NCBI RefSeq assembly: GCF_037126435.1
Contig: NZ_CP147020.1
Span: 4,105,001-4,169,000 of the forward strand
From: Bernardetia sp. ABR2-2B
GTDB lineage: Bacteria > Bacteroidota > Bacteroidia > Cytophagales > Bernardetiaceae
DNA: 64,000 bases
Reading direction: 5' to 3'
Every line of letters starts with the position of its first letter. Position 1 is the first letter of the stretch. The notes beneath the pieces were generated by a model that worked only from the letters and a program-made list of their open reading frames with translations, searched no databases and was not told the DNA's origin. Both the position numbers and the translations under genes were made by a program. Positions 54,831 through 63,800 of this stretch are shown here, in pieces.

Positions 54831-55409
54831 TTATTCAAATAAAGCCAATTCTACCCATTCACACAAAATATGTCCTACCAAAATATGACTTTCTTGTATG
54901 CGTGGCGTATCATCAGAAGGAACATTCAAAATAATATCACAGAGTTCTTTTAGTTTTCCTCCTTTGCTTCCTGTCATTCCTATCGTAATCATTCCAATTT
55001 GATTGGCTGCTTCAACGGCTTTTACAATATTTGGAGAATTTCCAGAAGTAGAAATCGCCACCAAAACATCGCCTTCTCGTCCCATTGCCTGTACCATTCT
55101 TTCAAAAACAATATCATAGCCATAATCATTTCCTACGGCTGTCATATACGAAGAATTAACGTGCAAGGCTTCGGCAAAAAGTGGTTTTCGGTCTTTGTAG
55201 AAACGACCAGAAAGTTCGGCAGAAATATGTTGTGCATCGGCAGCACTTCCACCATTTCCACAAAAAAGAACTTTTCCATCTTTTTCAAAAGTTATTTTCC
55301 AAGCCTGTGCAGCCTTTGAAATGTTTTCTAATAAAGGTTCGTTTGTCAAAATTCTCTCTTTTGTAGCGATGCTTTCTTGTATGCGTGTGTTTATGAATTT
55401 TTTGTTCAT
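54831..55409 (-). CDS. gmhA: D-sedoheptulose-7-phosphate isomerase (SIS domain)
   Basis: A 192-residue SIS-domain protein. The motifs VLFCGNGGSAADAQHISAELSGRFYKDR, AVGNDYGYDIVFERMVQAMGREGDVLVAISTSGNSPNIVKAVEAANQ and SDDTPRIQESHILVGHILCEWVE, with conserved Ser, Glu and His, are those of GmhA. It converts sedoheptulose-7-phosphate to D-glycero-manno-heptose-7-phosphate, the first step of ADP-heptose synthesis for LPS inner core or other heptosides. The remaining steps are not encoded nearby. Its start codon overlaps the stop of the upstream AlbA_2 gene by 4 bp. Confidence 0.9.
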   Translation of the reverse strand: MNKKFINTRIQESIATKERILTNEPLLENISKAAQAWKITFEKDGKVLFCGNGGSAADAQHISAELSGRFYKDRKPLFAEALHVNSSYMTAVGNDYGYDIVFERMVQAMGREGDVLVAISTSGNSPNIVKAVEAANQIGMITIGMTGSKGGKLKELCDIILNVPSDDTPRIQESHILVGHILCEWVELALFE

Positions 55410-56659
55410 TTAACTGTATGTATTTTGTGTCTATTTATTAAATCCTCTTTTTCTTTTTGTGATAAAGATTCATCTTTAAAAATACTTATTTCTAACCTAG
55501 AATTAAAGGCTTTTGCATCTAAAATATCTCTATATTCCACTAAGAGTAATCTAGCATTTGTATATTCTTGACTTGATAACAATTTATCTAAGTGTGTTCT
55601 GAAAGATTTACTCAAAAGTTTATCACAATCGCATTCAGATTTAGAATATTCATATTCAAAATCATAAAAATTTTGTTCTAATTTTAGAGAATCACAAATT
55701 GAAGAACCACAAGCATGTCTATCTATATTATCACAATGATACATTCCTAAAAAGAACAATGGAAAAGATATAAGTATAACTATCCACTTAGCTCCAAAAA
55801 TAAATTCGCCACTTGAAAAAAGTTTATTACGATTATTCTTTTGACGAATATGATTTTCTAACGGTATTCGTAGACGTTTAGATACCCTAAATTTTTTAAA
55901 AAGGTTGTCATTAATTTCTTTTTCACCTTCCATATCTTCTGGAAATATAAATCTTCTAGTAAATTCTTTAAGTTCTTCTCTTCTATATTTTATTAAAACC
56001 TTGGCTTTGTCTCTGTCTATTTGAAACTTACTATATAATGTATCTGATAAGAATGTAGTATTCTTTAAAAGTAATATATTTTCGTCTATAAACTCTTCAA
56101 TTTCAGGTTCATATCTAATTTGACTTCTTAACCAGTTAGATAATTCTACTTCCTCTACATGACTTATTCTAGTATTGATTATATTGTCATCTTTTTTTCT
56201 AAAAAAGAAAGTATTTTTTGGAATATTAACATTCTTATTAGGATTTTCTTTATTTATCTGTATAAATTCTTTTAAAAATCTTGATTTACGTCCTTGAAAG
56301 GGTATATCTATCTCAATGATACAAAAGCTTTTTTCATCGTAAACAAAGTTTTCTACATTTATTTTAGCTGTTATTTCTATATATTCCTCTAAACAACTGT
56401 AAACCAAATCAGCATTAATAAATTGATTGCCTAATCCTACTATTTGTTTTTTATCTGTTACACCACACAATATAAATGCACTTCCTTCTCTTGGAGAATT
56501 TAAGAATGCGTTTACATCACGAGCCATTTCTATAATTTCTCGTTTATTTTTTTTACCATTTTCATCTTTTAAATCATAAAATTTTACTTTATAATCTAAA
56601 GTATTTGATTCATCAGGTAGAGTATCAAGAATTTGCTTCCATTCTTCTTTTATTTCCAT
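55406..56659 (-). CDS. AlbA_2 (Schlafen-like) domain membrane protein
   Basis: A 417-residue protein. The N-terminal ~170 residues contain NTLDYKVKFYDLKDENGKKNKREIIEMARDVNAFLNSPREGSAFILCGVTDKKQIVGLG, the AlbA_2/Schlafen ATP-binding-type signature. A helical middle follows, then a single membrane helix at about 292-312 (AKWIVILISFPLFFLGMY). The C-terminal ~100 residues hold several cysteines (CDNIDRHACGSSICDS and CDCDKLLS) and would lie on the far side of the membrane. Stop and gmhA start overlap by 4 bp, so the two are translated together. A nucleic-acid-related domain tied to a transmembrane helix and to heptose synthesis is unusual. Confidence 0.72.
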   Translation of the reverse strand: MEIKEEWKQILDTLPDESNTLDYKVKFYDLKDENGKKNKREIIEMARDVNAFLNSPREGSAFILCGVTDKKQIVGLGNQFINADLVYSCLEEYIEITAKINVENFVYDEKSFCIIEIDIPFQGRKSRFLKEFIQINKENPNKNVNIPKNTFFFRKKDDNIINTRISHVEEVELSNWLRSQIRYEPEIEEFIDENILLLKNTTFLSDTLYSKFQIDRDKAKVLIKYRREELKEFTRRFIFPEDMEGEKEINDNLFKKFRVSKRLRIPLENHIRQKNNRNKLFSSGEFIFGAKWIVILISFPLFFLGMYHCDNIDRHACGSSICDSLKLEQNFYDFEYEYSKSECDCDKLLSKSFRTHLDKLLSSQEYTNARLLLVEYRDILDAKAFNSRLEISIFKDESLSQKEKEDLINRHKIHTVK

Positions 56660-56795
56660 AATAGTTTTTTACAATATCTACTTATCTTTTGAGCCAATAG
56701 TTCATTTTACATACAAAAATACCAAATAAAAAACTCAAAACTGTAATACTACTTTTAAAGTTGCTACTAACCGAAAGGAAAATGTATCTCTTGTA

Positions 56796-56845
56796 GCATA
56801 CGCTTTAGCGTGTGAAAACGTACCTTATGCTTTAGCATGAGGAAA
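56796..56845. repeat. CGCTTTAGCG-type hairpin repeat, copy 2 with a second degenerate unit
   Basis: ATACGCTTTAGCGTGTGA is followed by TATGCTTTAGCATGAGGA, giving two palindromic units (ACGCT-tt-AGCGT; ATGCT-tt-AGCAT) in a row. It matches 19857-19885 and overlaps a false upstream ATG of the ABC gene. Confidence 0.7.
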
Positions 56846-56872
56846 TTAGCACGAGGAAAATATAAAAAAACT

Positions 56873-57601
56873 ATGAACGAAGTAATCCGTACCGAAAAAA
56901 TATCAAGGCGTTATAAAATGGGAGATGAAATTATTCACGCTCTCAAATCTGTTTCTATTTCTATTAATTTTGGCGAATATGTTGCTTTTATGGGACCTTC
57001 GGGGTCTGGAAAATCTACATTGATGAATATTGTGGGTTGTTTGGATACGCCTACGAGTGGTTCTTATACTTTAAACAAAAGGGATGTAAGCCGACTTTCA
57101 GAAGACCAGTTAGCAGAAATTAGAAATAAAGAAATTGGTTTTGTCTTCCAAACCTTTAATCTTTTGCCTCGTGCTTCTTCGTTGGATAATGTTGCTTTGC
57201 CACTTATTTATGCAGGGTACAGCAAAAAAGAACGAGATGCAAAAGCCAAAAAAGCATTAGAAGATGTGGGTTTGGGCGACCGTTATCATCACAAACCAAA
57301 TGAGCTTTCGGGTGGACAAAGGCAGCGTGTAGCCATTGCAAGGGCATTAATCAACAACCCAAGTATTATTTTAGCAGATGAGCCTACTGGAAACTTAGAT
57401 ACAAAAACATCATACGAAATTATGAATCTGTTTGCAGAGCTTCATAAAAAAGGAAATACAATTATTATGGTTACGCATGAAGAAGATATTGCTAATTATG
57501 CACACCGTGTTGTTTTTATGCGTGATGGAAATATTGAAAGAGATGAGAAAAATGAAAATCCAACACAAGTAAATTTGGCTGATTTGGTAAAAAAAGAGTA
57601 G
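56873..57601 (+). CDS. ABC transporter ATP-binding protein (MacB/LolD-like)
   Basis: About 242 residues from [14 protein letters not shown]. Walker A is GPSGSGKST, the Q-loop region [23 protein letters not shown] is typical of MacB/LolD-type exporters, the signature is [16 protein letters not shown], Walker B is [13 protein letters not shown], and the H-loop is MVTHEED. It drives an export or lipoprotein-release system with a separate FtsX-type permease not found here. An in-frame ATG at 56837 lies inside the hairpin repeat (AGCATGAGG) and gives 12 extra residues unlike the family, so I chose 56873. Confidence 0.9.
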   Translation: MNEVIRTEKISRRYKMGDEIIHALKSVSISINFGEYVAFMGPSGSGKSTLMNIVGCLDTPTSGSYTLNKRDVSRLSEDQLAEIRNKEIGFVFQTFNLLPRASSLDNVALPLIYAGYSKKERDAKAKKALEDVGLGDRYHHKPNELSGGQRQRVAIARALINNPSIILADEPTGNLDTKTSYEIMNLFAELHKKGNTIIMVTHEEDIANYAHRVVFMRDGNIERDEKNENPTQVNLADLVKKE

Positions 57602-57609
57602 TTTTTGAA

Positions 57610-57637
57610 CATCGTGGGGACACCAGCAATGGCAAGG
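57610..57637 (-). repeat. Interspersed hairpin repeat, degenerate intergenic copy
   Basis: On the minus strand, TTGCCATTGCTGGTGTCCCC followed by ACGATG. It keeps the TTGCCATTG entry and GGTGTC centre of the family, but the right arm has drifted. It lies 8 bp after the ABC gene stop. Confidence 0.6.
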
Positions 57638-57654
57638 AGTATCTCCAATTTTTG

Positions 57655-57662
57655 TATCTTTG
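57655..57662 (+). promoter_or_regulatory. Candidate -7 box for the small membrane-protein gene
   Basis: TATCTTTG, followed by TAGC, matches TAnnTTTG 100 bp upstream of the start at 57762. No clear -33 element is seen. Confidence 0.4.
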
Positions 57663-57718
57663 TAGCAAAAACAAACAAAAATCTTTCTCAAAAGATTGAG
57701 AGTACAATAGAGAATTGC

Positions 57719-57751
57719 ATTCGTAATTCGTAATTGTCTAATTCGTAATTC
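57719..57751. repeat. ATTCGTAATTC word repeats
   Basis: Three copies of ATTCGTAATT with a TGTCTA spacer before the last. It is related to the CCGTAAT arrays but less regular, and lies 11 bp before the next start codon. Confidence 0.6.
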
Positions 57752-57761
57752 AAATAAAGTT

Positions 57762-57998
57762 ATGCAAACTACAAAAGCAAATATAGAAGATAATAATAAT
57801 TCTGAAAAAATAGTCCGTAAAAAAAAGAACTCGCTCAAAGATTATTTTGCTCTGATGCCCGTTTTGACGTATTTTTTTACTAAGAAAAATTCTAAAAACT
57901 TCAATATTCGTGCAATGCACACTATTAATAAGATTTCGATTACTGTTTTCTTGTTAGGTATTATTTTTATTATTGTCAAAAAATTATTTCTTAGTTAA
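57762..57998 (+). CDS. Small single-helix membrane protein (possibly DUF6728-like)
   Basis: A 78-residue protein with a polar N-terminus, a basic middle (KKKNSLKDYFALMPVLTYFFTKKNSKNF) and a C-terminal membrane helix at about 57-76. The segment NIRAMHTINKISI just before the helix resembles a conserved motif in a Bacteroidota family of small one-helix proteins, which I tentatively recall as DUF6728. The function is unknown. It is flanked by repeats on both sides. Confidence 0.62.
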   Translation: MQTTKANIEDNNNSEKIVRKKKNSLKDYFALMPVLTYFFTKKNSKNFNIRAMHTINKISITVFLLGIIFIIVKKLFLS

Positions 57999-58002
57999 AT
58001 TA

Positions 58003-58079
58003 ACCGTCGTTGAGGCGTTGCCGTCAACGAGGTTTTCAATTGCCGTTGTTGGTGTTTTAGCGACAGCGACACCAACAAC
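58003..58079 (+). repeat. Two hairpin-family units immediately before hemW
   Basis: The first unit, CCGTCGTTGAGGCGTTGCCG then TCAACGAGG, has CGTTGA/TCAACG arms. The second begins TGCCGTTGTTGGTGTTTTAG and ends GACACCAACAAC, with arms GTTGTTGGTGT/ACACCAACAAC and a longer loop. The second ends 2 bp before the hemW start codon and could mask it in the mRNA. Confidence 0.8.
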
Positions 58080-58081
58080 TT

Positions 58082-59392
58082 ATGATATACATTCATATTC
58101 CATTTTGCAAACAAGCCTGTCATTATTGCGATTTTCACTTTAGTACAAATCTCAAGCAAAAACAGGCTTTTTTGTATGCTTTAGATAAAGAAATTGAACT
58201 CCAAAAGAACTTTTTCAAAAATGCTGTTTCTCCAAATTTGATAGAAAAAGATAAATCTCAACCGTTGCTCGTGTCCTCACGAGCGACAAACCCACAACCA
58301 CAGCCGTTGTCGGTGTCCCCACCGACGACACAAAAATCATTAAAAACTATTTATTTTGGTGGAGGAACGCCTTCTATTTTAGAAATTTCTGAACTACAAG
58401 CTATTTTAGAAAAAGTAAAATCAACTTTTCAGATTGATTCAACTGCAGAAGTTACACTTGAAGCAAATCCAGACGACCTTACTTCGTTAGAATTTTTGAA
58501 AGGACTTAAAGAAATTGGTTTTAATCGTTTGAGTATTGGTATTCAATCTTTTGAAGAATCTTTTTTGAAGTTTATGAATAGAGCGCACAATGCAGAGGAG
58601 GCAAAAAATTGTGTGAAACTAGCTCAACAAGCAGGTTTTGATAATATTAGTATTGATTTAATTTATGGTGTTCAGTTACCAAAAGAAAAAGATAATCATT
58701 TGTTTAAAAATAATTTTGAAAAACAAAGTGAAGGGTTTAATCAAAAATTATTATCAAATCCTCATTATTTTTGGGAGAAAGATTTAGAGTTTGCGCTTTC
58801 TTTGAATGTTCCTCATATTTCTGCGTATTGCTTGACTATCGAACCCAAAACGCCCTTTGGAAACTATCTAAAAAGAGGAAAACTAAAACCGATTGATGAA
58901 GAGTTTGCAGCCCAGCAGTTTGAAATCTTGACTCAAACGCTTAAAGAAAATGGTTATGTTCATTACGAAATCTCAAATTTTGCAAAACCTAACCAGTTTT
59001 CCAAACACAACACAGCCTACTGGCAAGATGAGCCTTATTTGGGTTTGGGAGCTTCAGCACATTCTTACGATGGCAAAAATCGTTTTATGAATGCTGCCAA
59101 TAATAGAAATTATGTAGAGAATTTGGATAAAAATAAACTACCTCAAATTATTGATAAGCTTTCAGAAGAAGATAGAATAAATGAATATTTCTTAACTTCT
59201 CTTCGAACAATTTGGGGAATAGATTTGAATCATTTAATCACAAAATACAATTACAATCTTCTGCAAAATCAATCAAAAACTATTTCAAAATTAGTTGATG
59301 ACAAACTGATTTTTATGGAAAATGATAAAGTAATTTTAACAGAAAAAGGAAAGTTATTTGCCGATGGAATTGCTTCTGATTTGTTTGTTTAG
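58082..59392 (+). CDS. hemW: Radical SAM family heme chaperone HemW
   Basis: A 436-residue protein. The 4Fe-4S motif is Cys9-x3-Cys13-x2-Cys16 (PFCKQACHYCDFHF), with the phenylalanine typical of HemW. YFGGGTPS, EANPD, NRLSIGIQSF, DLIYGVQLP and the C-terminal HemN_C region (WGIDL...LTEKGKLFADGI) follow. It inserts heme into client proteins rather than acting as a coproporphyrinogen oxidase. It is longer than the usual ~380 residues because of two inserts. Residues about 60-84 are encoded by two hairpin repeats and are Pro/Ser/Thr/Gln-rich, lying before KTIYFGGGTP. Another insert is near FKNNFEKQSEGFNQ (about 217-231). Confidence 0.92.
   Translation: MIYIHIPFCKQACHYCDFHFSTNLKQKQAFLYALDKEIELQKNFFKNAVSPNLIEKDKSQPLLVSSRATNPQPQPLSVSPPTTQKSLKTIYFGGGTPSILEISELQAILEKVKSTFQIDSTAEVTLEANPDDLTSLEFLKGLKEIGFNRLSIGIQSFEESFLKFMNRAHNAEEAKNCVKLAQQAGFDNISIDLIYGVQLPKEKDNHLFKNNFEKQSEGFNQKLLSNPHYFWEKDLEFALSLNVPHISAYCLTIEPKTPFGNYLKRGKLKPIDEEFAAQQFEILTQTLKENGYVHYEISNFAKPNQFSKHNTAYWQDEPYLGLGASAHSYDGKNRFMNAANNRNYVENLDKNKLPQIIDKLSEEDRINEYFLTSLRTIWGIDLNHLITKYNYNLLQNQSKTISKLVDDKLIFMENDKVILTEKGKLFADGIASDLFV
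58260..58331 (+). repeat. Two in-frame hairpin repeats inside hemW
   Basis: Unit 1 has stem GCTCGTG-TCCT-CACGAGC. Unit 2 has stem GTCGGTG-TCCC-CACCGAC. Both start CCGTTG-like and end GACA, as in the intergenic copies, but the stem bases differ in pairs, so the hairpin is kept while the sequence changes. They encode PLLVSSRATN and PLSVSPPTTQ. Confidence 0.85.
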
Positions 59393-59393
59393 A

Positions 59394-60611
59394 CTATTTT
59401 TTAAATAAAATCAAGGTAATTTTCTCAGGTTTTCCATTTGTTCCATTCTCTTGTTTGTAATAATAATCTTCAATAAAATCTTCAAAATCTACGATAAAAT
59501 AAAATAAGAAATCACGCACTTCATAGAAATCTATATTTCCGTAAGTGTGTTTCAAAAGCTCAGTCATTCTGTATGAAATCTTTATTTTTTCTAAAAGAGA
59601 ATTTATTTTTCGTACTCCTTGTGCTGCTTTGCTTGTTGCTTTTTCATCGATTAAAGAAAACGATTGATTCAGAATAAGACATTCATTTTTATCTAGTTTC
59701 ATAAACTGATTTATAAAAGAAGAATAAGCCTTTTCGATAGGAAATTCAAAGTCAAAATTGGTTTCAATATCGTTGCTTTCATATTTTTTCAATGCAGGAC
59801 GCTCTTCCTTTTTATAGATTTTTCCTATTTCTATTCCATTTGTTTTTTTGTGAATAGTAAGCTCTGGTTTATCATATTTATTATGATAATGGTCAATTAC
59901 AATTTTCTCCCAACCTTTTGGCTGTGCCAGTGGATTATTTGCTGCTGGATGCCATTGATGAAAAACAGGCGATTTTTCAGCATTGAGCCATTTCATTTCT
60001 AATTTTTGTTTATAATCATAATTCAATAAACGTCTGTTCAAATCTTTGTCTTCTATTCCCCAAAGTCTGTAATACTCATCAAAAGCTCCTATTTCTTTTA
60101 GCTTTTCAGTTGGGATAACGACAATTCCCATAGCCGATTCTTTACTGCTTTTTTCAAACTGACCTAGATTTTTAATTTTCAAACTATGATTTTCTAAATA
60201 CTTATCATATTCAAAACCTTCATTCAAATAAAAGCATTGATAGTGTAAAAGTGTATTTTGATTGATATTCTGATTTACTTCTTCCAAAAAATTAGGCGAA
60301 TAAATCATATCTACATCAGCAATGATACAATATTCTCCTTTTGCTAAATAAATTCCATTATTGATAGAAGCCGAACGAGACCAAAACATTCCTCTTACTT
60401 CATTAAAAACATACTTTATTTTATCTAAATCTTGACAAAAACTCTCTAGTTCATCAGAAATAATTTTATCACTTCCATAATCTATAAAAATGACTTCATA
60501 ATCAATATTTTCTTTTTGATTGAAACTTTGATTTTGAAGAGAAAGCAAACAGCGTTTGGCAATTTTTGTGTCTCGGTTGCGATAAGGAACAATAAAAGAG
60601 AATTTTGGCAT
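59394..60611 (-). CDS. Glycosyltransferase family 2-type protein with C-terminal extension
   Basis: A 405-residue protein. The GT-A domain (about 1-245) starts FSFIVPYRNRD, has VIFIDYGSD, and contains the metal/nucleotide motif ADVDMIYSPNFL (DVD). WGIEDKDLNRRLLNYDY near 185-200 is the Glyco_transf_7C-like acceptor region with the conserved ED. It resembles galactosyltransferase-type GT27/GT7C enzymes. The C-terminal ~150 residues are helical and unassigned. It is cytoplasmic, probably adding a sugar to a surface polymer. It is convergent with hemW, one base between the stops, so the two messages overlap in their 3' ends. Confidence 0.85.
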   Translation of the reverse strand: MPKFSFIVPYRNRDTKIAKRCLLSLQNQSFNQKENIDYEVIFIDYGSDKIISDELESFCQDLDKIKYVFNEVRGMFWSRSASINNGIYLAKGEYCIIADVDMIYSPNFLEEVNQNINQNTLLHYQCFYLNEGFEYDKYLENHSLKIKNLGQFEKSSKESAMGIVVIPTEKLKEIGAFDEYYRLWGIEDKDLNRRLLNYDYKQKLEMKWLNAEKSPVFHQWHPAANNPLAQPKGWEKIVIDHYHNKYDKPELTIHKKTNGIEIGKIYKKEERPALKKYESNDIETNFDFEFPIEKAYSSFINQFMKLDKNECLILNQSFSLIDEKATSKAAQGVRKINSLLEKIKISYRMTELLKHTYGNIDFYEVRDFLFYFIVDFEDFIEDYYYKQENGTNGKPEKITLILFKK

Positions 60612-60779
60612 TTGAGTGGAAAAATGATTTGGGCGAAAATTTTGATTAAAAGTAAATCAATTAAAACGAAAGCAGGAGTTTCTTGTTTGAATAAGTGAAT
60701 AATCAAAAATAGTAATAAAAATTTAGCTTTTTATAAAGTAATCAGAGGTTTTAGAAGTATTTTTGTAGAGAGAACAGAT

Positions 60780-60812
60780 AAACCCTAAGGGTCTTCAAGA
60801 CCCTTAGGGTTT
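60780..60812. repeat. Interspersed palindrome, copy 2 (perfect 33-nt)
   Basis: AAACCCTAAGGGTCTT, a central C, then its exact reverse complement AAGACCCTTAGGGTTT: a 16-bp perfect stem. The right half is identical to the copy at 19815-19848. It lies in the 272-bp gap before the TamB-like gene. Confidence 0.88.
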
Positions 60813-60883
60813 AAAATAAAAACAGAATTTGCAAAAACTAAAGAAAATATATCATAATCTTGCTATTTACCTCCGTTGGTTCA

Positions 60884-63800
60884 TGATACGTGTGGGCAGG
60901 ACGATACGCTTTTCATTGAAGCTGATGGTAGGTGTGCTTATTTTCTTGCTTTTGATTTCTTTAGTTGCTCAATATTCGGGTACACAAACTTGGGCTGCCA
61001 AAATTGGAGCTACCTATTTGAGTGAGCGTTTGGGTTTTCCAATTACAATTGATAGGCTTTATTTTTCAGATATTGATAAACTAACTCTGATAAATTTGCG
61101 TGTAATTGACCACACTGACCGTCTTTTTATAGATTCGGATACGCTTAATGCAGATTTGGGTTGGCGCAAGATTTTTGGAGGAAAGGTAATTCAGATTGAT
61201 GATTTGGAGTTGCGTGGCACACAGTTTAATATGACTTTGAATCCAGCTACTAACTCTTGGAATGTGAACGAGCTCGTAAAAGCTATTTCTGCGCTTTCTT
61301 CTACAAGTGATACCACTAAAAAAACAAAAGCAATTCCTTTCAAAATTAGTAAGGCTAGTCTGCATAATGTTCAGTTTTCTCTTCATAATCCTACCAAAGA
61401 TTCATTAGCAGCAGGAATGTTTGATTACAATCATTTTACAATTAATCAGATTTATGGCGAGTTAGATTATTTTAGACTTTATAAAGATACAGTTGAATTG
61501 AATGTCAAAAAAGGAAGTTTAATTGAGCCTTTTGTAGATTTTCCTGTCAGTAATTTAGATGTGTTTTTTCGCTATACCAACAATTCATTAGAATTTCTGA
61601 ATCTTGATGCAAAAGTTGGAAATAGTCATTTGAAAGATACACTCATTTTTAGGTATGACAGTACGGCTTATCTTTCAGAGAATTTTATAGAAAAAGTAGA
61701 TATTTATGCCAACCTCCAAAACTCTCAACTAGATTTTGAAGATTTAGCTCGTTTTGCACCTTCACTCAGAGCGTATGATGAGCGTTTGGTCGCAACTGGT
61801 TTGGTACGTGGAACGGTAGATAATTTGCGCTCAAAAGATTTACGAATAGATTTTGCCAATCAGAGTTTTATTGATGGAAAAGTAGCTATTCGTGGGCTAC
61901 CAAACTTAGAAAACTCTTTTCTTGATTTGCGTTTTAAAGATGCTCGGATTACCATCTCCGACATTAAACAATATATTTCTCCTTCCGATTATCAAACTAT
62001 TTCTCCTTTAGGAATGGTCAGTTTTTCGGGTGAGTTTTTAGGCTTTCCTTCTGATTTTGTAGCTAACGGAAAATTCAAAACTTCCATAGGAAATGCAGTT
62101 ACGGATATTCATTTGAATACAACAAATAAAACCTACCAAGGAAAACTAAATCTGACAAACTTTAAGGCTGGTAAGTTGGCAAAGAGTGATTTTTTGGGAC
62201 AAATTACAGCAAAAGGAAAAATAGATGGAAAAGGTTTTACCAAAAAAGAAGCTGATTTTGAAGTCAAAGCAACTGTGGATAGCATTACTCTAAAAAATAC
62301 ATTTAAGTATTATTCTTACAAAAATATTATAGTAGATGGACGTTTGAAATATCCTTCTTTTAATGGAGAAATGACTGTCAATGATGCAAATTTGGTAGCT
62401 GATATGCGAGGTAAAATTGATTTGCAGGATAGCATTATCAATGGAAGGATTCGTATTATAAAATCAGATTTGCAAAACTTAGGGATTTCAAGAGAAATTG
62501 CAAATCTACAAGGAAATGGAAATTTTAATCTGCAAGGTCTTACTCTAAATTCCATCACAGGAACTGCCGAAATTCGTCAAGCACAGATTGATTACAACAA
62601 AAATAAATTGGCTCTTAGTGTAATTTCTCTAAATTCTACATTAGAAAATGGTTTTCGTGATATTCATTTAGAATCTGATTATGTAGATTTGGATATAACA
62701 GGAGAGTTTAGATTACAAGATGCTATTAATGATGCAACAAATACTTTTAAAGAATATCAATTAGAATTTCTGAATGATTCGGCTTCGCAGGTAGCATATT
62801 ATCAAAAGAAGAAAGAAAAATTAGAAAAAAATCCAGCTGAAAAAACGCCATATAAAATAGAATATACTATTGATGTCAAAAAAATAAATCCTCTTATTCG
62901 TCTTTTCGAACCTAAATTTTTCATTGCTGCTGATTCAAAACTAGAGGGAACATTCGAACGAAATTTAGAAAAAAATCAAGTCAAGTTTACCTTAGATTCT
63001 TACATAGACTCGCTTTCTTATCAAGACTTGGCTCTTTACAAAACGGATTTGAAAATTAATGCCATAAAGCCTTTAGATTCGACAGGCGTTGATGTTCAGA
63101 CCAATATTTTTTCAGAAAGACAGTATTATACTTCTGCCATTGCTGCCGAAAATCTGCGTGTAGATGCACAATGGTTTGGGAGAGAAATTTTGTTTGACAC
63201 TTATATCAAAAGGCAAGAATATGAAGATAACTTAGCTCTAAAAGGCTCTTTAAATATTACAGATTCTATTTATGCACTTAATCTTATCAATCCAGAGTTT
63301 TTGGTTTTGAATAACAAATGGAAAAGTGATTCTTCTGTTAGAATAGGAATACGAAAAGATGAAATTCGTTTTGAAGATAGATTTGTTTTGCAAAGTGATA
63401 GCCAACGAATAGAAATAATGGGTAAAGTTTCGAAAGACCCAAATTCGGTATTAAACGTAGGTTTAGTAAATGTAGATTTAGAACCCTTTGGTATATTTTT
63501 GGGGCAAGATGTAGAAGGCAAAGCAAGTGGAGAAGCTTTCATTAGTGGGGTTTATGATACGTTGAAGCTAGAAAATAACCTTAATCTTCAAAAAGTAGTG
63601 ATGGCAGGAATCCCAATTGGAAACCTACATACAGAATCAGTTTGGAATAATGAGGAGCAAAAATTAAATATTGAAGCCTATTTAGCATACGGACGTAGAG
63701 AAGTGGTAGATATTTCAGGATATTATTCTCCAAAAGATAAAGAAAATCCTTTAAATCTTGATGCCAAAATTATTGGAATGAAGCTAGATATTGTTGAGCC

